A DNA stretch of 64,000 nt from Pseudoalteromonas sp. EB27 (GCF_001974875.1 NZ_MTQD01000017.1:1-64000); one strand, 5' to 3'; shown: positions 53,069 through 62,565, counted from the stretch's first letter. Numbers and translations: made by a program. The notes: generated by a model not told the origin, from the letters alone.

Positions 53069-54574
53069 GTGGAATTAGCAGATAACGAATATGACTTACT
53101 AGTCATCGGTGGCGGTGTAAACGGCACTGGAATAGCAGCTGATGCAGCAGGCAGAGGATTAAAAGTACTCTTGTGCGAACAATCAGACCTTGCCTGTGCA
53201 ACATCTTCAAACAGTTCTAAGCTGATCCACGGTGGTCTGCGCTACCTTGAGCACTACGAATTTAGATTAGTAAAAGAAGCCTTAGCCGAGCGTGAAGTGC
53301 TACTTAAAAACGCACCTCATATTATGTGGCCACTTACTTTTAGATTGCCGCATCAAAAGCATTTACGCCCTGCATGGATGATTCGCATTGGTTTGTTTAT
53401 GTATGACAATCTAGCAAAGCGCGAAACACTTGCGGGTTCTCGAAGCATCAAGTTTGGCGAAAATAGCGTACTAGAACCTTCTATTACCAAAGGTTTTGAA
53501 TACTCAGATGGCTGGGTTGATGACTCTCGCTTAGTCGTTTTAAACGCCCTAGCAGCGCAGCAAAAAGGCGCCGTTATTACCACGCAAACTAAGTGTGTAA
53601 ATGCCAAACGCGAGCAAGGTAAGTGGCAGGTAACGCTTGAGCAGCAAAAAAGTAAAGCTAAATACAGCATTTCTGCCAAAGGTATTGTTAACGCTGCGGG
53701 CCCTTGGGTTGCTAAATTATTTGATGAAGCGCTAGCAGAAAAGTCGCCACAAAATATTCGCCTTGTGAAAGGCAGCCACATTGTGGTGCCGCGCATTCAC
53801 GATGAGAAGCAAGCTTACATTTTACAAAATAAAGATCAGCGTATTGTATTTGTTATTCCGTTTGAAGATGACTTCTCACTTGTTGGCACAACCGATGTAG
53901 AACACACAGGTGAAGCGCAAGACGTTAAAATTAGTGATGAAGAAATCGATTACTTAATTGATATTACTAATAGTTACTTTAAAAACCATATTAAACGCGA
54001 AGATATAGTACATACCTTCTCGGGTGTACGCCCATTACTTGATGACGAATCAGTTAATGCACAAGCCGTTACTCGCGATTATAAATTAGAGCTTTCGAGT
54101 GACGCTAAGCAAACACCACTATTAAGTGTGTTTGGTGGAAAAATTACTACTTATCGTAAACTCGCCGAAGCTGCAGTTAATAAGCTTGAAGAATTTTACC
54201 CACAAATGAGCGAAGCGTGGACTAAGCACAGCTCACTCCCTGGTGGCGATTTTAGCTCTGTAGAAGCTCTTAAATCAGAGCTAAAAGCGAAATATGAATG
54301 GCTACCTGAAATAACACTTAAACGCTTTGTGCGCACTTACGGTACTCGCGCTAAAATTATACTAGGTAGTGCAACTGGACTGAGTGATTTAGGCCAAGAT
54401 TTTGGCCATGGTTTATTTGCAGCAGAAGTAAATTACTTGCTAAATGAAGAGTGGGCAGAAAACGCATACAATATTTTATGGCGTCGTAGTAAATTAGGAC
54501 TACGTTTTAATGAGGCACAAGTTGCTACGCTTAATGATTATATTGAGCAAACCAAAGCGGCTAAAATTGCTTAA
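53069..54574 (+). CDS. glpD: Aerobic glycerol-3-phosphate dehydrogenase
   Basis: GlpD is a membrane-associated FAD enzyme that oxidises glycerol-3-phosphate to dihydroxyacetone phosphate and feeds electrons to quinone. The 501-residue protein has the FAD-binding VIGGGVNGTGIAADAAGRG (about residues 13-31) and HGGLRYLEHYEF near 55-66. FSGVRPLLDDE and the C-terminal FGGKITTYRKLAE are conserved. The start is a GTG with AAAAGG upstream; the reading frame begins MELADNEYDLLVIGG. A bidirectional terminator follows. Confidence 0.97.
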   Translation: MELADNEYDLLVIGGGVNGTGIAADAAGRGLKVLLCEQSDLACATSSNSSKLIHGGLRYLEHYEFRLVKEALAEREVLLKNAPHIMWPLTFRLPHQKHLRPAWMIRIGLFMYDNLAKRETLAGSRSIKFGENSVLEPSITKGFEYSDGWVDDSRLVVLNALAAQQKGAVITTQTKCVNAKREQGKWQVTLEQQKSKAKYSISAKGIVNAAGPWVAKLFDEALAEKSPQNIRLVKGSHIVVPRIHDEKQAYILQNKDQRIVFVIPFEDDFSLVGTTDVEHTGEAQDVKISDEEIDYLIDITNSYFKNHIKREDIVHTFSGVRPLLDDESVNAQAVTRDYKLELSSDAKQTPLLSVFGGKITTYRKLAEAAVNKLEEFYPQMSEAWTKHSSLPGGDFSSVEALKSELKAKYEWLPEITLKRFVRTYGTRAKIILGSATGLSDLGQDFGHGLFAAEVNYLLNEEWAENAYNILWRRSKLGLRFNEAQVATLNDYIEQTKAAKIA

Positions 54575-54621
54575 TAACCGCTAAAGTAATTGGCTGTTGT
54601 AGTCCTAAAAACTTCCCGTGC

Positions 54622-54654
54622 AACCCCTTTATAATTGATTATTATAGAGGGGTT
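54622..54654. terminator. Bidirectional terminator between glpD and dgoK
   Basis: AACCCC (54622-54627) with the inner TTTATAAT pairs with ATTATAGA and GGGGTT (54649-54654) around a short loop. T residues follow on the plus strand. It lies between convergent genes. Confidence 0.8.
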
Positions 54655-55604
54655 TATTTTTTTGACTCTAAATTAAATAAATAATTAAAGCCACTTAGCG
54701 TGGCAGTTTTAATATCAAACTCAACACACTTAACACCAATTTGCTTAAGTGCTGTGGTAAAACACATATTAAGTTGCTTTGTACCAATCACTACAACTTG
54801 TGTATCACTCAATAATTGCCACTCGCTTGCATGGCGAGCTGCTCGTACATCGCTCCCTATTAATACGCCCGACAAATAGGCTTTTGCTTGTACTGGTGTT
54901 AGCTCCTTTGAAAGCTGGCGGGTACGCACACTAAAAATACCATGTGCCAAGTTACCGCTATCACTACCTAAAGTTAGCTCGCAGCCTTGCTCAAATGCTT
55001 TAAAGTCAAACTCACCTTCTGCGCAGTCGTTAGGAATTAAAACACTTTGATGACATAACAAATCATATAACTCGCCGGTCATGGCTGTTTTAAAGCAAAT
55101 GATTTCGCCGTTGTTTATAAGCACCCATTTAGTATGTGTACCAGGCAAACATAATAATATTTTGCCTTGTTGATACTCTGGATTTTGTTTTAAAAACCCT
55201 AAAATTTGCAGCTCTTCGCCGCGCATTACATCAAATAAGCTATTTTGCAGCGTACACTTTGTGCCGGGTAACGCTTTAATAGTATGCCCATTGCAATCAA
55301 AACTAACCGCTGCATTAAGTAACCCTTCGGGATTAATTGGGCACTCTAAATAAGGCGTTTCGTGCCAGCCAATACTTGAGGTAATTTGCCCGGCAATATA
55401 AATGGGTAAACTACCATATTCTTGCTTCCACACCGCAATGGTGTCAATTAAGGTTTGCTCAAAATTTTGATTCGCCTTAACAACTCCTGGGCCATCACGC
55501 TGTGCTAGCAACTTAAGTGTTGATTGCGCATGTACTTCGCACAAATAAGCACGTAAATGGCTCGTGCCCCAGTCAACAGCAATAAAAAGAGATGAATTAG
55601 CCAA
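54654..55604 (-). CDS. dgoK: 2-dehydro-3-deoxygalactonokinase
   Basis: DgoK phosphorylates 2-keto-3-deoxygalactonate in the oxidative (De Ley-Doudoroff) galactose route. The 316-residue protein starts MANSSLFIAVDWGTSHLRAYL, the phosphate-binding start typical of the family. GQITSSIGWHETPYLECP, ILLCLPGTHTKWVLI and GVLIGSDVRAA are further matches. The aldolase and the galactonate dehydratase that would complete the route are not in this window. It lies 3 bases after the dehydrogenase gene, so the two form an operon. Confidence 0.9.
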   Translation of the reverse strand: MANSSLFIAVDWGTSHLRAYLCEVHAQSTLKLLAQRDGPGVVKANQNFEQTLIDTIAVWKQEYGSLPIYIAGQITSSIGWHETPYLECPINPEGLLNAAVSFDCNGHTIKALPGTKCTLQNSLFDVMRGEELQILGFLKQNPEYQQGKILLCLPGTHTKWVLINNGEIICFKTAMTGELYDLLCHQSVLIPNDCAEGEFDFKAFEQGCELTLGSDSGNLAHGIFSVRTRQLSKELTPVQAKAYLSGVLIGSDVRAARHASEWQLLSDTQVVVIGTKQLNMCFTTALKQIGVKCVEFDIKTATLSGFNYLFNLESKK

Positions 55605-55607
55605 GCT

Positions 55608-56372
55608 TTAAAGCCTCCCACCGTCGATTTTAATACTTTGCCCGGTGATCATACTGCTTTCATCGGCGGCTAAAAAGAGTGCCAAATTAGCAACATCTTC
55701 AGGGGTTACTAATTTTTTAAGCGCCATGGCTTCCATCCACTTAACTTGCTCTTCTTCGGTAAACCAACTTGCTAGTTGACGGTCGGTAGCAACCCATCCA
55801 GGTAAAATAGCGTTAACGCGAATACCGAACTCGCCGTAATCGCGAGCCAATGCCTTAGTCATACCTATTAGGCCTGCTTTTGCGGTTACATAGCCTGCCA
55901 TTTGTGGCTGGCCCATAATCGCGTTAATAGAGCTAAAGTTAATGATACTGCCGGCTCCATCGCCTTTCATAAAAGACATAGCAACTTGAGAAGCAAAAAA
56001 TGCAGGGTTTAAGTTTATTTGTAAGCACTGATCCCAATCTTGCACGGTAACGTCTTCGCTCGCTTGCCGGCGGTCGTTCGCTACATTATTAACTAGTACA
56101 TTAATAGCACCAAAAGCGGCGCATGCATCCACAAGTGATTGCTGAAGTGCATGAGAGTCAGTTACATCAACTTGCCTATACCATAGTTTTGCATTGGGTA
56201 AATCACGAATAAGCGATTGCGCTGCCTTATCATCAATATCTATAAATGCTACTTTTGCATTTTGGTTTACAAAGGACTTAACCATTGCTCTGCCGATGCC
56301 TGATGCACCACCAGTAATAAAAATAACTTTACCAGAAAGACTATGATATTGAGCGAGGGTGTTCAAATTCAA
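55608..56372 (-). CDS. Short-chain dehydrogenase, probable aldose (galactose) dehydrogenase
   Basis: A 254-residue classical SDR. The NAD-binding TGGASGIGRAM is near residues 20-30, NNVANDRR near 92-99, the catalytic serine in NFSSINAIMG near 145-154 and the Tyr-Lys pair in GYVTAKAG near 160-167. The NDRR element after NNVA is seen in SDR-type galactose and related sugar dehydrogenases. With dgoK directly downstream, oxidation of galactose or a related sugar to its lactone is the best guess. The exact substrate is unproven. Confidence 0.85.
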   Translation of the reverse strand: MNLNTLAQYHSLSGKVIFITGGASGIGRAMVKSFVNQNAKVAFIDIDDKAAQSLIRDLPNAKLWYRQVDVTDSHALQQSLVDACAAFGAINVLVNNVANDRRQASEDVTVQDWDQCLQINLNPAFFASQVAMSFMKGDGAGSIINFSSINAIMGQPQMAGYVTAKAGLIGMTKALARDYGEFGIRVNAILPGWVATDRQLASWFTEEEQVKWMEAMALKKLVTPEDVANLALFLAADESSMITGQSIKIDGGRL

Positions 56373-56489
56373 CTCTCCATACAGCGCATTTTCAATTTCA
56401 TTTAAACTCTTTATAAACTTATACTTACACCATAAAGAGCCAAACTAAGCTGTTATTGCTGTGTTAAAATATTTAGCTAATTAAAAGTT

Positions 56490-56532
56490 TATATCATATC
56501 CTTGAGTACATTAATATGATATATGATATATA
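56490..56532. promoter_or_regulatory. AT-rich inverted and direct repeats before the GntR-family gene
   Basis: TATATCATAT (56490-56499) and ATATGATATA (56514-56523) are inverted copies 14 bases apart. A further ATGATATAT overlaps the second (56523-56531). They lie in the 193-base divergent region between the SDR and the regulator, so they are candidate binding sites for that regulator. Low sequence complexity makes chance repeats possible. Confidence 0.45.
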
Positions 56533-56565
56533 ATAAAGCAATATATCAACTCGGAATCCTGCGCA

Positions 56566-57267
56566 ATGAAAAGCCAACCCCGTCAAAATTTAACACAACA
56601 ATTAACCCACGATTTGGGTTTTGCTATTGTGCGTGGTGTTTACCCTGTAAGCGAAGGCCTGCCTTCTGAAGCCGATTTATGTATAAAATATGATGTAAGT
56701 CGCAGCGCCACCCGCGAAGCGGTAAAAATGCTCTCAGCTAAAGGATTAATTTCTTCTCGTCCTAAGCAAGGTATTCGTGTATTACCTGAAAGCAGCTGGA
56801 ACATGTTTGATACCGACGTACTACGTTGGATTTTAAGCAGTAAGCCATCACTGTCATTATTAAAAGAGTTTACTCAAGTACGTGTCGCGCTTGAACCACA
56901 AGCGGCCGCGCTTGCTGCACTAAATGCAACTGCAGAACAACTCGCTGAAATTGATAACGCCTTAGCCCGTATGGCTGAAGCAGACGAAGGCTTAGACGAT
57001 CCACTAGAAGCTGACATTGCTTTTCATACCAGCATATTAGTTGCCAGTAACAATCGCTTTTTTGTGCAGTTAACTGAGTTTATTAGTACAGCCCTTAGAG
57101 TAAGTATTCGTTATACAAACCACATTAAAGGTGTACCGGGCGCAGACGTTGCTAAGCACGCTGATATTTTAGAGACCATAAAGTCACGCGACCCTGAACG
57201 CGCTAAAAAAGCAGTAGAAACAATTTTAGAAGAAGCACTGCAGTTAATTGAATCTAAATTAGTTTAA
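56566..57267 (+). CDS. GntR/FadR-family transcription regulator (DgoR-like)
   Basis: A 233-residue regulator. The N-terminal winged helix includes LPSEADLCIKYDVSRSATREAVKML (split here: SEADLCIKYDVSRSATREA, about residues 30-48). The C-terminal FCD-type ligand domain has the metal-binding style DPLEADIAFHTSIL near 146-159. Members such as E. coli DgoR repress galactonate genes. It is divergent from the SDR-dgoK pair, so it probably controls them. A strong terminator follows. Confidence 0.9.
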   Translation: MKSQPRQNLTQQLTHDLGFAIVRGVYPVSEGLPSEADLCIKYDVSRSATREAVKMLSAKGLISSRPKQGIRVLPESSWNMFDTDVLRWILSSKPSLSLLKEFTQVRVALEPQAAALAALNATAEQLAEIDNALARMAEADEGLDDPLEADIAFHTSILVASNNRFFVQLTEFISTALRVSIRYTNHIKGVPGADVAKHADILETIKSRDPERAKKAVETILEEALQLIESKLV

Positions 57268-57296
57268 TGTTAGTTCAACATATTGTATAAATATTG

Positions 57297-57341
57297 AGTC
57301 CATAAAATTTACTCTTTGCAGTATATTTTATGGACTTTTTT
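57297..57341 (+). terminator. Terminator after the GntR-family regulator
   Basis: AGTCCATAAAAT (57297-57308) and ATTTTATGGACT (57325-57336) are perfect 12-base arms, directly followed by TTTTT. It lies 30 bases after the stop codon. Confidence 0.88.
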
Positions 57342-57359
57342 ATTGCCTATAAGGCTTAA

Positions 57360-57566
57360 TACCAATCTGCAATAATACTTAATCATTTTGCGGGGCTAAA
57401 CGCGTCGCTACCTGCGTTAAAAAATTCTCATTTACGACTGCATGGATGCAGAAGGTAGAGCAATGCAGGAGCAATTGCCGAGAACAACTAAATAGCGAAT
57501 TTTTTGCCTAGCTAGCAACACGTTTTTCCGCCCTCAAAATAGATCATTTAATTAAGCGAATTGGTA
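57360..57566. mobile_element. MITE-like element with long imperfect terminal inverted repeats
   Basis: The 207-base non-coding element starts TACCAAT and ends ATTGGTA. Beyond these ends, the two halves stay complementary, imperfectly, for about 75 bases: CATTTTGCGGGGCTAAACG on the left corresponds to the reverse of CGTTTTTCCGCCCTCAAAAT on the right. The centre is unpaired. It has no open reading frame. It lies between two terminators and disrupts no gene. A transposase donor cannot be named; the flanks do not show a clear target duplication. Confidence 0.65.
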
Positions 57567-57582
57567 TAAATTACAGGCATTA

Positions 57583-57618
57583 AAAAATCCGATATCAGTC
57601 TCCTGATATCGGATTTTT
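57583..57618 (-). terminator. Terminator of the accB-accC operon
   Basis: AAAAATCCGATATCAG (57583-57598) and CTGATATCGGATTTTT (57603-57618) are perfect 16-base arms around a 4-base loop, 67 bases after the accC stop. Flanking A/T runs would let it work in both directions. Confidence 0.88.
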
Positions 57619-57684
57619 AATTATTTAAATCAGATTAATAACTCTGGTTATTAACTGAGATAAAACGCCTTTTGCAGGCTAGAA

Positions 57685-59025
57685 TTACAATCCTAATTTC
57701 TTCTCAAGATAGTGGATGTTAGTACCACCATTTTGGAAGTTTTCATCTGCAAGAATTCTCTTATGCAAAGGAGTATTAGTTTTAATTCCGTCAATTACTA
57801 GCTCGTTAAGTGCATTGCGCGCGCGGGCAATAGCTACGTCACGGTTTTCACCGTAAGTAATTAACTTACCAATCATTGAATCATAATGTGGTGGAACCGT
57901 GTAGTCAGCGTAAATATGGCTGTCCCAACGAATACCTAAGCCACCTGCTGGATGGAAACGTGTAATTTTACCCGGTGACGGGATAAACGTTTCAGGATCT
58001 TCAGCATTAATACGACACTCAATAGCATGACCACGAATAACAACGTCGTCTTGAGTGAATGATAACGGCTGACCCGCTGCAATTTTTAACTGCTCTTTCA
58101 CTAAATCGATACCAGTAACCATTTCAGTTACAGGGTGTTCAACCTGAATACGTGTATTCATTTCGATGAAGTAAAACTCGCCGTTTTCGTATAAAAACTC
58201 AAACGTACCTGCACCGCGGTATCCAATTTCAATACATGCACGTGTACAGCGCTCGCCAATGAATTTACGCGTTTCAGCAGTAATTCCTGGTGCTGGTGCT
58301 TCTTCAACTACTTTTTGGTGACGACGTTGCATAGAACAATCACGTTCACCTAAATGCACTGCATTACCTTGGCCGTCTGCTAATACTTGGACTTCGATAT
58401 GGCGTGGATTTTCAAGGAATTTTTCCATGTAAACCATGCTATTACCAAAGAATTGCTTAGCTTCTTGCTGTGTTAATGCAATTGAATCAATAAGTTCAGA
58501 TTCGCTGCGAACAACACGCATACCACGACCACCACCGCCACCAGCGGCTTTGATGATTACCGGGTAACCGATACGCTTAGCGATTTGCATGTTACGTTCT
58601 TTATCATCTGATACCGGACCGTCTGAGCCTGGTACACATGGTACACCTGCTTTACGCATTGCTGCGATAGCAGACACTTTATCACCCATAAGGCGAATAG
58701 TGTCGCCACGAGGACCGATAAATACAAATCCACTTTGCTCAACTTGGTCGGCAAAATCAGCATTTTCTGCAAGGAAACCGTAACCAGGATGAATCGCTAC
58801 AGCGTCAGTTATTTCAGCCGCAGCAATAATGCGCGGAATATCTAAATAACTTTCAGTTGCTGATGGTCTACCAATACAGATGGTTTCATCTGCAAGCAAT
58901 ACATGCTTAAGATCGCGATCTGCCGTTGAATGCACAGCAACCGTTTTGATCCCAAGCTCTTTGCAGGCGCGCAATATACGAAGTGCAATTTCACCTCGGT
59001 TTGCAATGACTACTTTATCTAACAT
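57685..59025 (-). CDS. accC: Acetyl-CoA carboxylase, biotin carboxylase subunit
   Basis: AccC carboxylates the biotin on AccB with ATP and bicarbonate, the first half of malonyl-CoA synthesis. The 446-residue protein starts [20 protein letters not shown]. The Gly-rich ATP lid [14 protein letters not shown] is near residues 159-172 and [12 protein letters not shown] near 292-303. It lies 26 bases after accB, and its own strong terminator follows. Confidence 0.98.
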   Translation of the reverse strand: MLDKVVIANRGEIALRILRACKELGIKTVAVHSTADRDLKHVLLADETICIGRPSATESYLDIPRIIAAAEITDAVAIHPGYGFLAENADFADQVEQSGFVFIGPRGDTIRLMGDKVSAIAAMRKAGVPCVPGSDGPVSDDKERNMQIAKRIGYPVIIKAAGGGGGRGMRVVRSESELIDSIALTQQEAKQFFGNSMVYMEKFLENPRHIEVQVLADGQGNAVHLGERDCSMQRRHQKVVEEAPAPGITAETRKFIGERCTRACIEIGYRGAGTFEFLYENGEFYFIEMNTRIQVEHPVTEMVTGIDLVKEQLKIAAGQPLSFTQDDVVIRGHAIECRINAEDPETFIPSPGKITRFHPAGGLGIRWDSHIYADYTVPPHYDSMIGKLITYGENRDVAIARARNALNELVIDGIKTNTPLHKRILADENFQNGGTNIHYLEKKLGL

Positions 59026-59051
59026 TAGAGTTGGCCTTTTAGGTTACGCTA

Positions 59052-59510
59052 TTATTCAATGATGAATAGAGGTTGATCAAATTCTATTGGCTCGCCATTT
59101 TCAGCTAAGATAGCTCTTACTGTACCGGCTTTATCTGATTCAATTTGGTTCATCATTTTCATAGCTTCGATAATACAAAGTGTATCGCCAACTTTAACTT
59201 GCTGACCAACTTCTACATATGCTGGAGCTTCAGGAGACGCAGCAGAGTAAAAAGAACCAACCATTGGTGATTTAACTTGATGACCCGTAGGCTCAGCTGG
59301 TGCTGCTGCTTCAACAGCTACAGGAGCCGCTGCAACTGGTGCTGCTGGCGCTGGTGCATATTGCTGTGGAGCAAATTGTGGGTAACCTGGGCCTGCACTC
59401 ATGTTGTTACGGTTAATACGTACTGATTCTTCACCTTCAGTGATTTCTAGCTCAGCAATACCTGATTCTTCTACTAATTCGATAAGCTTCTTTATCTTGC
59501 GAATATCCAT
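59052..59510 (-). CDS. accB: Acetyl-CoA carboxylase, biotin carboxyl carrier protein
   Basis: AccB carries biotin between the two half-reactions of acetyl-CoA carboxylase. The 152-residue protein has a short N-terminal helical part, a Pro/Ala-rich linker (about residues 40-75), and a biotinyl domain. The biotinylated lysine is Lys118 in [12 protein letters not shown]. It lies 40 bases after aroQ, and accC follows. Confidence 0.98.
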   Translation of the reverse strand: MDIRKIKKLIELVEESGIAELEITEGEESVRINRNNMSAGPGYPQFAPQQYAPAPAAPVAAAPVAVEAAAPAEPTGHQVKSPMVGSFYSAASPEAPAYVEVGQQVKVGDTLCIIEAMKMMNQIESDKAGTVRAILAENGEPIEFDQPLFIIE

Positions 59511-59550
59511 TACACGACCCGCCTGTAAGTTGTTTGTGTGTTAATTTAAA

Positions 59551-60003
59551 TTAAATTGCGCTTTGCAACTGGTTAACAGCGGCGTTTAATGCTGCGTGAT
59601 AACCCATTGCACCTAATCCACATATTACGCCTTGTGCCACATCAGAAAAATACGAATGATGACGAAAGGCTTCACGTGCGTGCACATTACTTAAGTGCAC
59701 CTCAAAAAACGGAATATCAACACTCAACAGTGCATCACGTAATGCGACGCTAGTATGCGTAAATGCAGCTGGATTGATAATTATGTAATCAACCGCTTGC
59801 CAAGCATTGTGAATTCGTTCAATGAGTGCTTGCTCACTATTACTTTGAAAATGCGTTAACTCAACATCTAGACTATTAGCAGCACTGGTTAGCTCCTCCA
59901 TAATCTCACTCAGCGTCTGAAAACCGTATTTATCCGGTTCACGTTTGCCCAGCATGTTTAAATTTGGACCATTTATAACTAAAAGGTTAAATTTTGCAGC
60001 CAT
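59551..60003 (-). CDS. aroQ: 3-dehydroquinate dehydratase, type II
   Basis: AroQ dehydrates 3-dehydroquinate in the shikimate pathway. The 150-residue protein has the type II signature: [17 protein letters not shown] (about residues 10-26) with the catalytic tyrosine, [32 protein letters not shown] and the catalytic histidine in [18 protein letters not shown]. It lies upstream of accB-accC, a common arrangement in gammaproteobacteria. Confidence 0.97.
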   Translation of the reverse strand: MAAKFNLLVINGPNLNMLGKREPDKYGFQTLSEIMEELTSAANSLDVELTHFQSNSEQALIERIHNAWQAVDYIIINPAAFTHTSVALRDALLSVDIPFFEVHLSNVHAREAFRHHSYFSDVAQGVICGLGAMGYHAALNAAVNQLQSAI

Positions 60004-60112
60004 AATACGCGATATATCCTATAAGTAATGAGTTAAGCGGTTACTAACTAATTTTTCACTTTTAAGTAAGCAGAAAAAACAATGTAGCAACAATTTCTCA
60101 CGTTAACCAACT

Positions 60113-60118
60113 ATTATA
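60113..60118 (-). promoter_or_regulatory. Possible -10 element for aroQ-accBC
   Basis: TATAAT on the minus strand, about 110 bases upstream of aroQ. No good -35 box is found at 16-18 bases (TTGCTG is at 19). The promoter is tentative. Confidence 0.35.
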
Positions 60119-60194
60119 GTGATTTCGACGTAAATAGCAGCAAAATACTGGTCTTATCAGTGTCGTGGGTACAAATATAAGGGGAATTGTGAAG

Positions 60195-60221
60195 GTGCCA
60201 CTTAGACAATTCAAGTGGCAC
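60195..60221 (-). other. Hairpin after dsbD
   Basis: GTGCCACTT (60195-60203) and AAGTGGCAC (60213-60221) are perfect 9-base arms around a 9-base loop, 11 bases after the dsbD stop. No T-run follows on the minus strand; a 3'-end stabiliser or weak terminator is possible. Confidence 0.5.
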
Positions 60222-60231
60222 TATTGCACTA

Positions 60232-62067
60232 TTATTGTGCGCTGGCGCGCACAACTGCTAGGTGTTTAGCAAAGTCTTCAGCATTTAAAAAGCCCGTTAC
60301 GCGCTGCGTACTAAGCTCTTGTCCTTGAGTATTAAAAAACAAAATACTAGGTAAACCAAACACAGTGTACTCTTCCATTAGCTCAATTGTTTTATTATCA
60401 CTTTCAGTTAGATCAATTTGAATAAGCTGATAATGGCTAAACTCACTTTGCACTTTGGCATCAGGAAAGGTGTAATGTTCAAACTCTTTACACGCCACAC
60501 ACCAGTCAGCATATAAATCGACCATAACCATTCGACCTTCGTCGTTTGCTTGTGCAACGGCTTCTTTTAATTCTGCTAAATCAGCAACCTGTTTAAACTC
60601 ATTATTTTGTGAGCTTACCTGTACTGTTTGTACTTGTACCGGCCAAAAGTAGTTTTTAGTTAACGTAAAGCCAGTAATAACTAATAGAGTTGCTGCAAAC
60701 CATAATGCAGTTTTTAACTTGCTTTGTGTTTGGCTACTTTGCCAATGATGTAAGTACAGTGCTGTTGCTAATGCAAGCACACCTGCCATTAATAATATAA
60801 TGTCGGCGCTCACTAGTCGCTCAAGTAATATAAGTGGCACAACGAGCATCACAAAACCAAACAAGGTTTTAACTTGCTCCATCCAACCACCCGCTTTAGG
60901 CAGCAATTTACCGCCAGATGTACCAAGTAATAAAAGTGGTAACCCCATACCTAAACTAAGCACGTACAGTGTTAAACCACCTACTAAGTAATCACCACTT
61001 TGCGCTACAAATAAGAGCGCCGCCGACAGTGGCGCCGTAGTACAAGGTGATGCTATTAATCCCGAAAGTACACCCATTAAAAATACGCCAACGTAGTTGC
61101 CGCCTTTTTGGTTGTTACTTACTTGAGTTAGCTTGCTCATCATACTGCTTGGCAGTTTTATTTCGTACCAACCAAACATCGACATAGCGAGCAATACAAA
61201 TAATAAACTAAAGCTGATTAACACAAATGGATGCTGTAAATACCCCTGCACTTGCCCACCAAGCGCCGCAACAACTAAGCCTAGTGCTGCATAGGTAACT
61301 GCCATGCCTTGTATATATACAAACGACAACGCAAACGCTTTTTTAGTTGAAAGGTTTTGCTGGCCCGCAATTAAGCTCGACAAAATAGGAAACATAGGGA
61401 ATACGCACGGCGTAAAAGCAAGGCCTACACCAACAGCAAAAAATATGAGTAAATTAGTTATTAAGCTCTGACTTGCTAATTGCTCAGTAAAAGTAAGCTC
61501 TTTTTTGGTGTCATCTAAATTTGTTGTAGGCTCAGTAGTTGGCTCGTTGAGTGCTGCAAACGTATTTGCTGCGGTTGCCGTTTCATCGGTAGCGCTATTT
61601 TTATCTACATTTTTAATCTGTGCGCCACTAATAACACTAAGTGGAATGCTAATTACCTCTGGCGGATAACAAAGCCCTGCTTTTGCACAGCCCTGATAGC
61701 GAACTTTAACCACGGCGCCTTCGGTTACATTACTTAGCTTACTAATAACACTTGCGGAATTAAAAAAAACTTCTGTTTTACCAAAAAATTCATCTTCGAT
61801 AATTTCGCCACTGCCAGAGTCACCCACCTCTATAGTGGCATCTTTAGCAATGATCTCTATTTTCTTTTTATAAAGGTAATAGTCTGGCGCAATATCCCAA
61901 CCTACAAACAAGGTGCTGCCTTGCTGGTCAAAATCAAATACAAACGCTTGGTCTACAGGTAAAAAAGTCTGTTGCGGAGGCCCAAGTAGATCACCAAGCA
62001 CATTATTAGTCGCAGCCTTTACGGGTACGGTTAATAATGTAACCAACAATAAAAAGAAAAAACGCAT
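60232..62067 (-). CDS. dsbD: Thiol:disulfide interchange protein DsbD
   Basis: DsbD moves reducing power from cytoplasmic thioredoxin across the inner membrane to periplasmic DsbC, DsbG and CcmG. The start is taken as the ATG at MRFFFLLLVTLLTVPVKA, which overlaps the cutA stop by one base and gives 611 residues. A signal peptide leads to the N-terminal domain with Cys pair in YQGCAKAGLCYPPEV. Eight membrane spans include CVFPMFP and SPCTTAPLSAA. The C-terminal thioredoxin domain has the active site WCVACKEFE. It follows cutA, as in E. coli. Confidence 0.96.
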   Translation of the reverse strand: MRFFFLLLVTLLTVPVKAATNNVLGDLLGPPQQTFLPVDQAFVFDFDQQGSTLFVGWDIAPDYYLYKKKIEIIAKDATIEVGDSGSGEIIEDEFFGKTEVFFNSASVISKLSNVTEGAVVKVRYQGCAKAGLCYPPEVISIPLSVISGAQIKNVDKNSATDETATAANTFAALNEPTTEPTTNLDDTKKELTFTEQLASQSLITNLLIFFAVGVGLAFTPCVFPMFPILSSLIAGQQNLSTKKAFALSFVYIQGMAVTYAALGLVVAALGGQVQGYLQHPFVLISFSLLFVLLAMSMFGWYEIKLPSSMMSKLTQVSNNQKGGNYVGVFLMGVLSGLIASPCTTAPLSAALLFVAQSGDYLVGGLTLYVLSLGMGLPLLLLGTSGGKLLPKAGGWMEQVKTLFGFVMLVVPLILLERLVSADIILLMAGVLALATALYLHHWQSSQTQSKLKTALWFAATLLVITGFTLTKNYFWPVQVQTVQVSSQNNEFKQVADLAELKEAVAQANDEGRMVMVDLYADWCVACKEFEHYTFPDAKVQSEFSHYQLIQIDLTESDNKTIELMEEYTVFGLPSILFFNTQGQELSTQRVTGFLNAEDFAKHLAVVRASAQ

Positions 62068-62387
62068 TAATTCAGTACCTCGTCCATCCAATTAAAATAC
62101 GCCAAATTTCCCGTAGAAACTTCTAAAACCTGAATCTCTGGCACTTCGTAGCTATGTAGCTCTTTTATTGTTAGAAACACATCGTTCATTTTGTCTGATT
62201 TCGTTTTTATAAGTAGCTTAGCTTCAGTTGCTTCTGCCACTTCGCCTTCCCACATATAAATAGAGCCCATGTTAGGTAAAATATTTACACAAGCAGCCAG
62301 CTTTTTTTCTACCAACGCCCTTGCAAGTGTGCGCGCTTCTGCTTCGTCTTTGCAGGTCGTAAAAATCATTTTAAAATGCGTAGTCAT
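62067..62387 (-). CDS. cutA: Divalent-cation tolerance protein CutA
   Basis: CutA is a small trimeric cytoplasmic protein linked to copper tolerance. The 106-residue protein has the family motifs ARALVEKKLAACVNILPNMG, IYMWEGEVAE and HSYEVPEIQVLEV. Its TAA stop shares a base with the dsbD ATG, so the two genes are translationally coupled. Confidence 0.95.
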   Translation of the reverse strand: MTTHFKMIFTTCKDEAEARTLARALVEKKLAACVNILPNMGSIYMWEGEVAEATEAKLLIKTKSDKMNDVFLTIKELHSYEVPEIQVLEVSTGNLAYFNWMDEVLN

Positions 62388-62565
62388 TATGAACCTATTC
62401 TTATTGGACAGTGTCTAGCTTCATAGTATCTGATAGCCGATACAATGTGTAGACGCTAAAATATCAGTAAAATGACGATACCTATGCCCTAACCTTGAAA
62501 AGAGACCTCGTCACCCTCATTTATATTTCATCAACTCTTTTGAGTGTCATTATTTAGAGAGCGCT

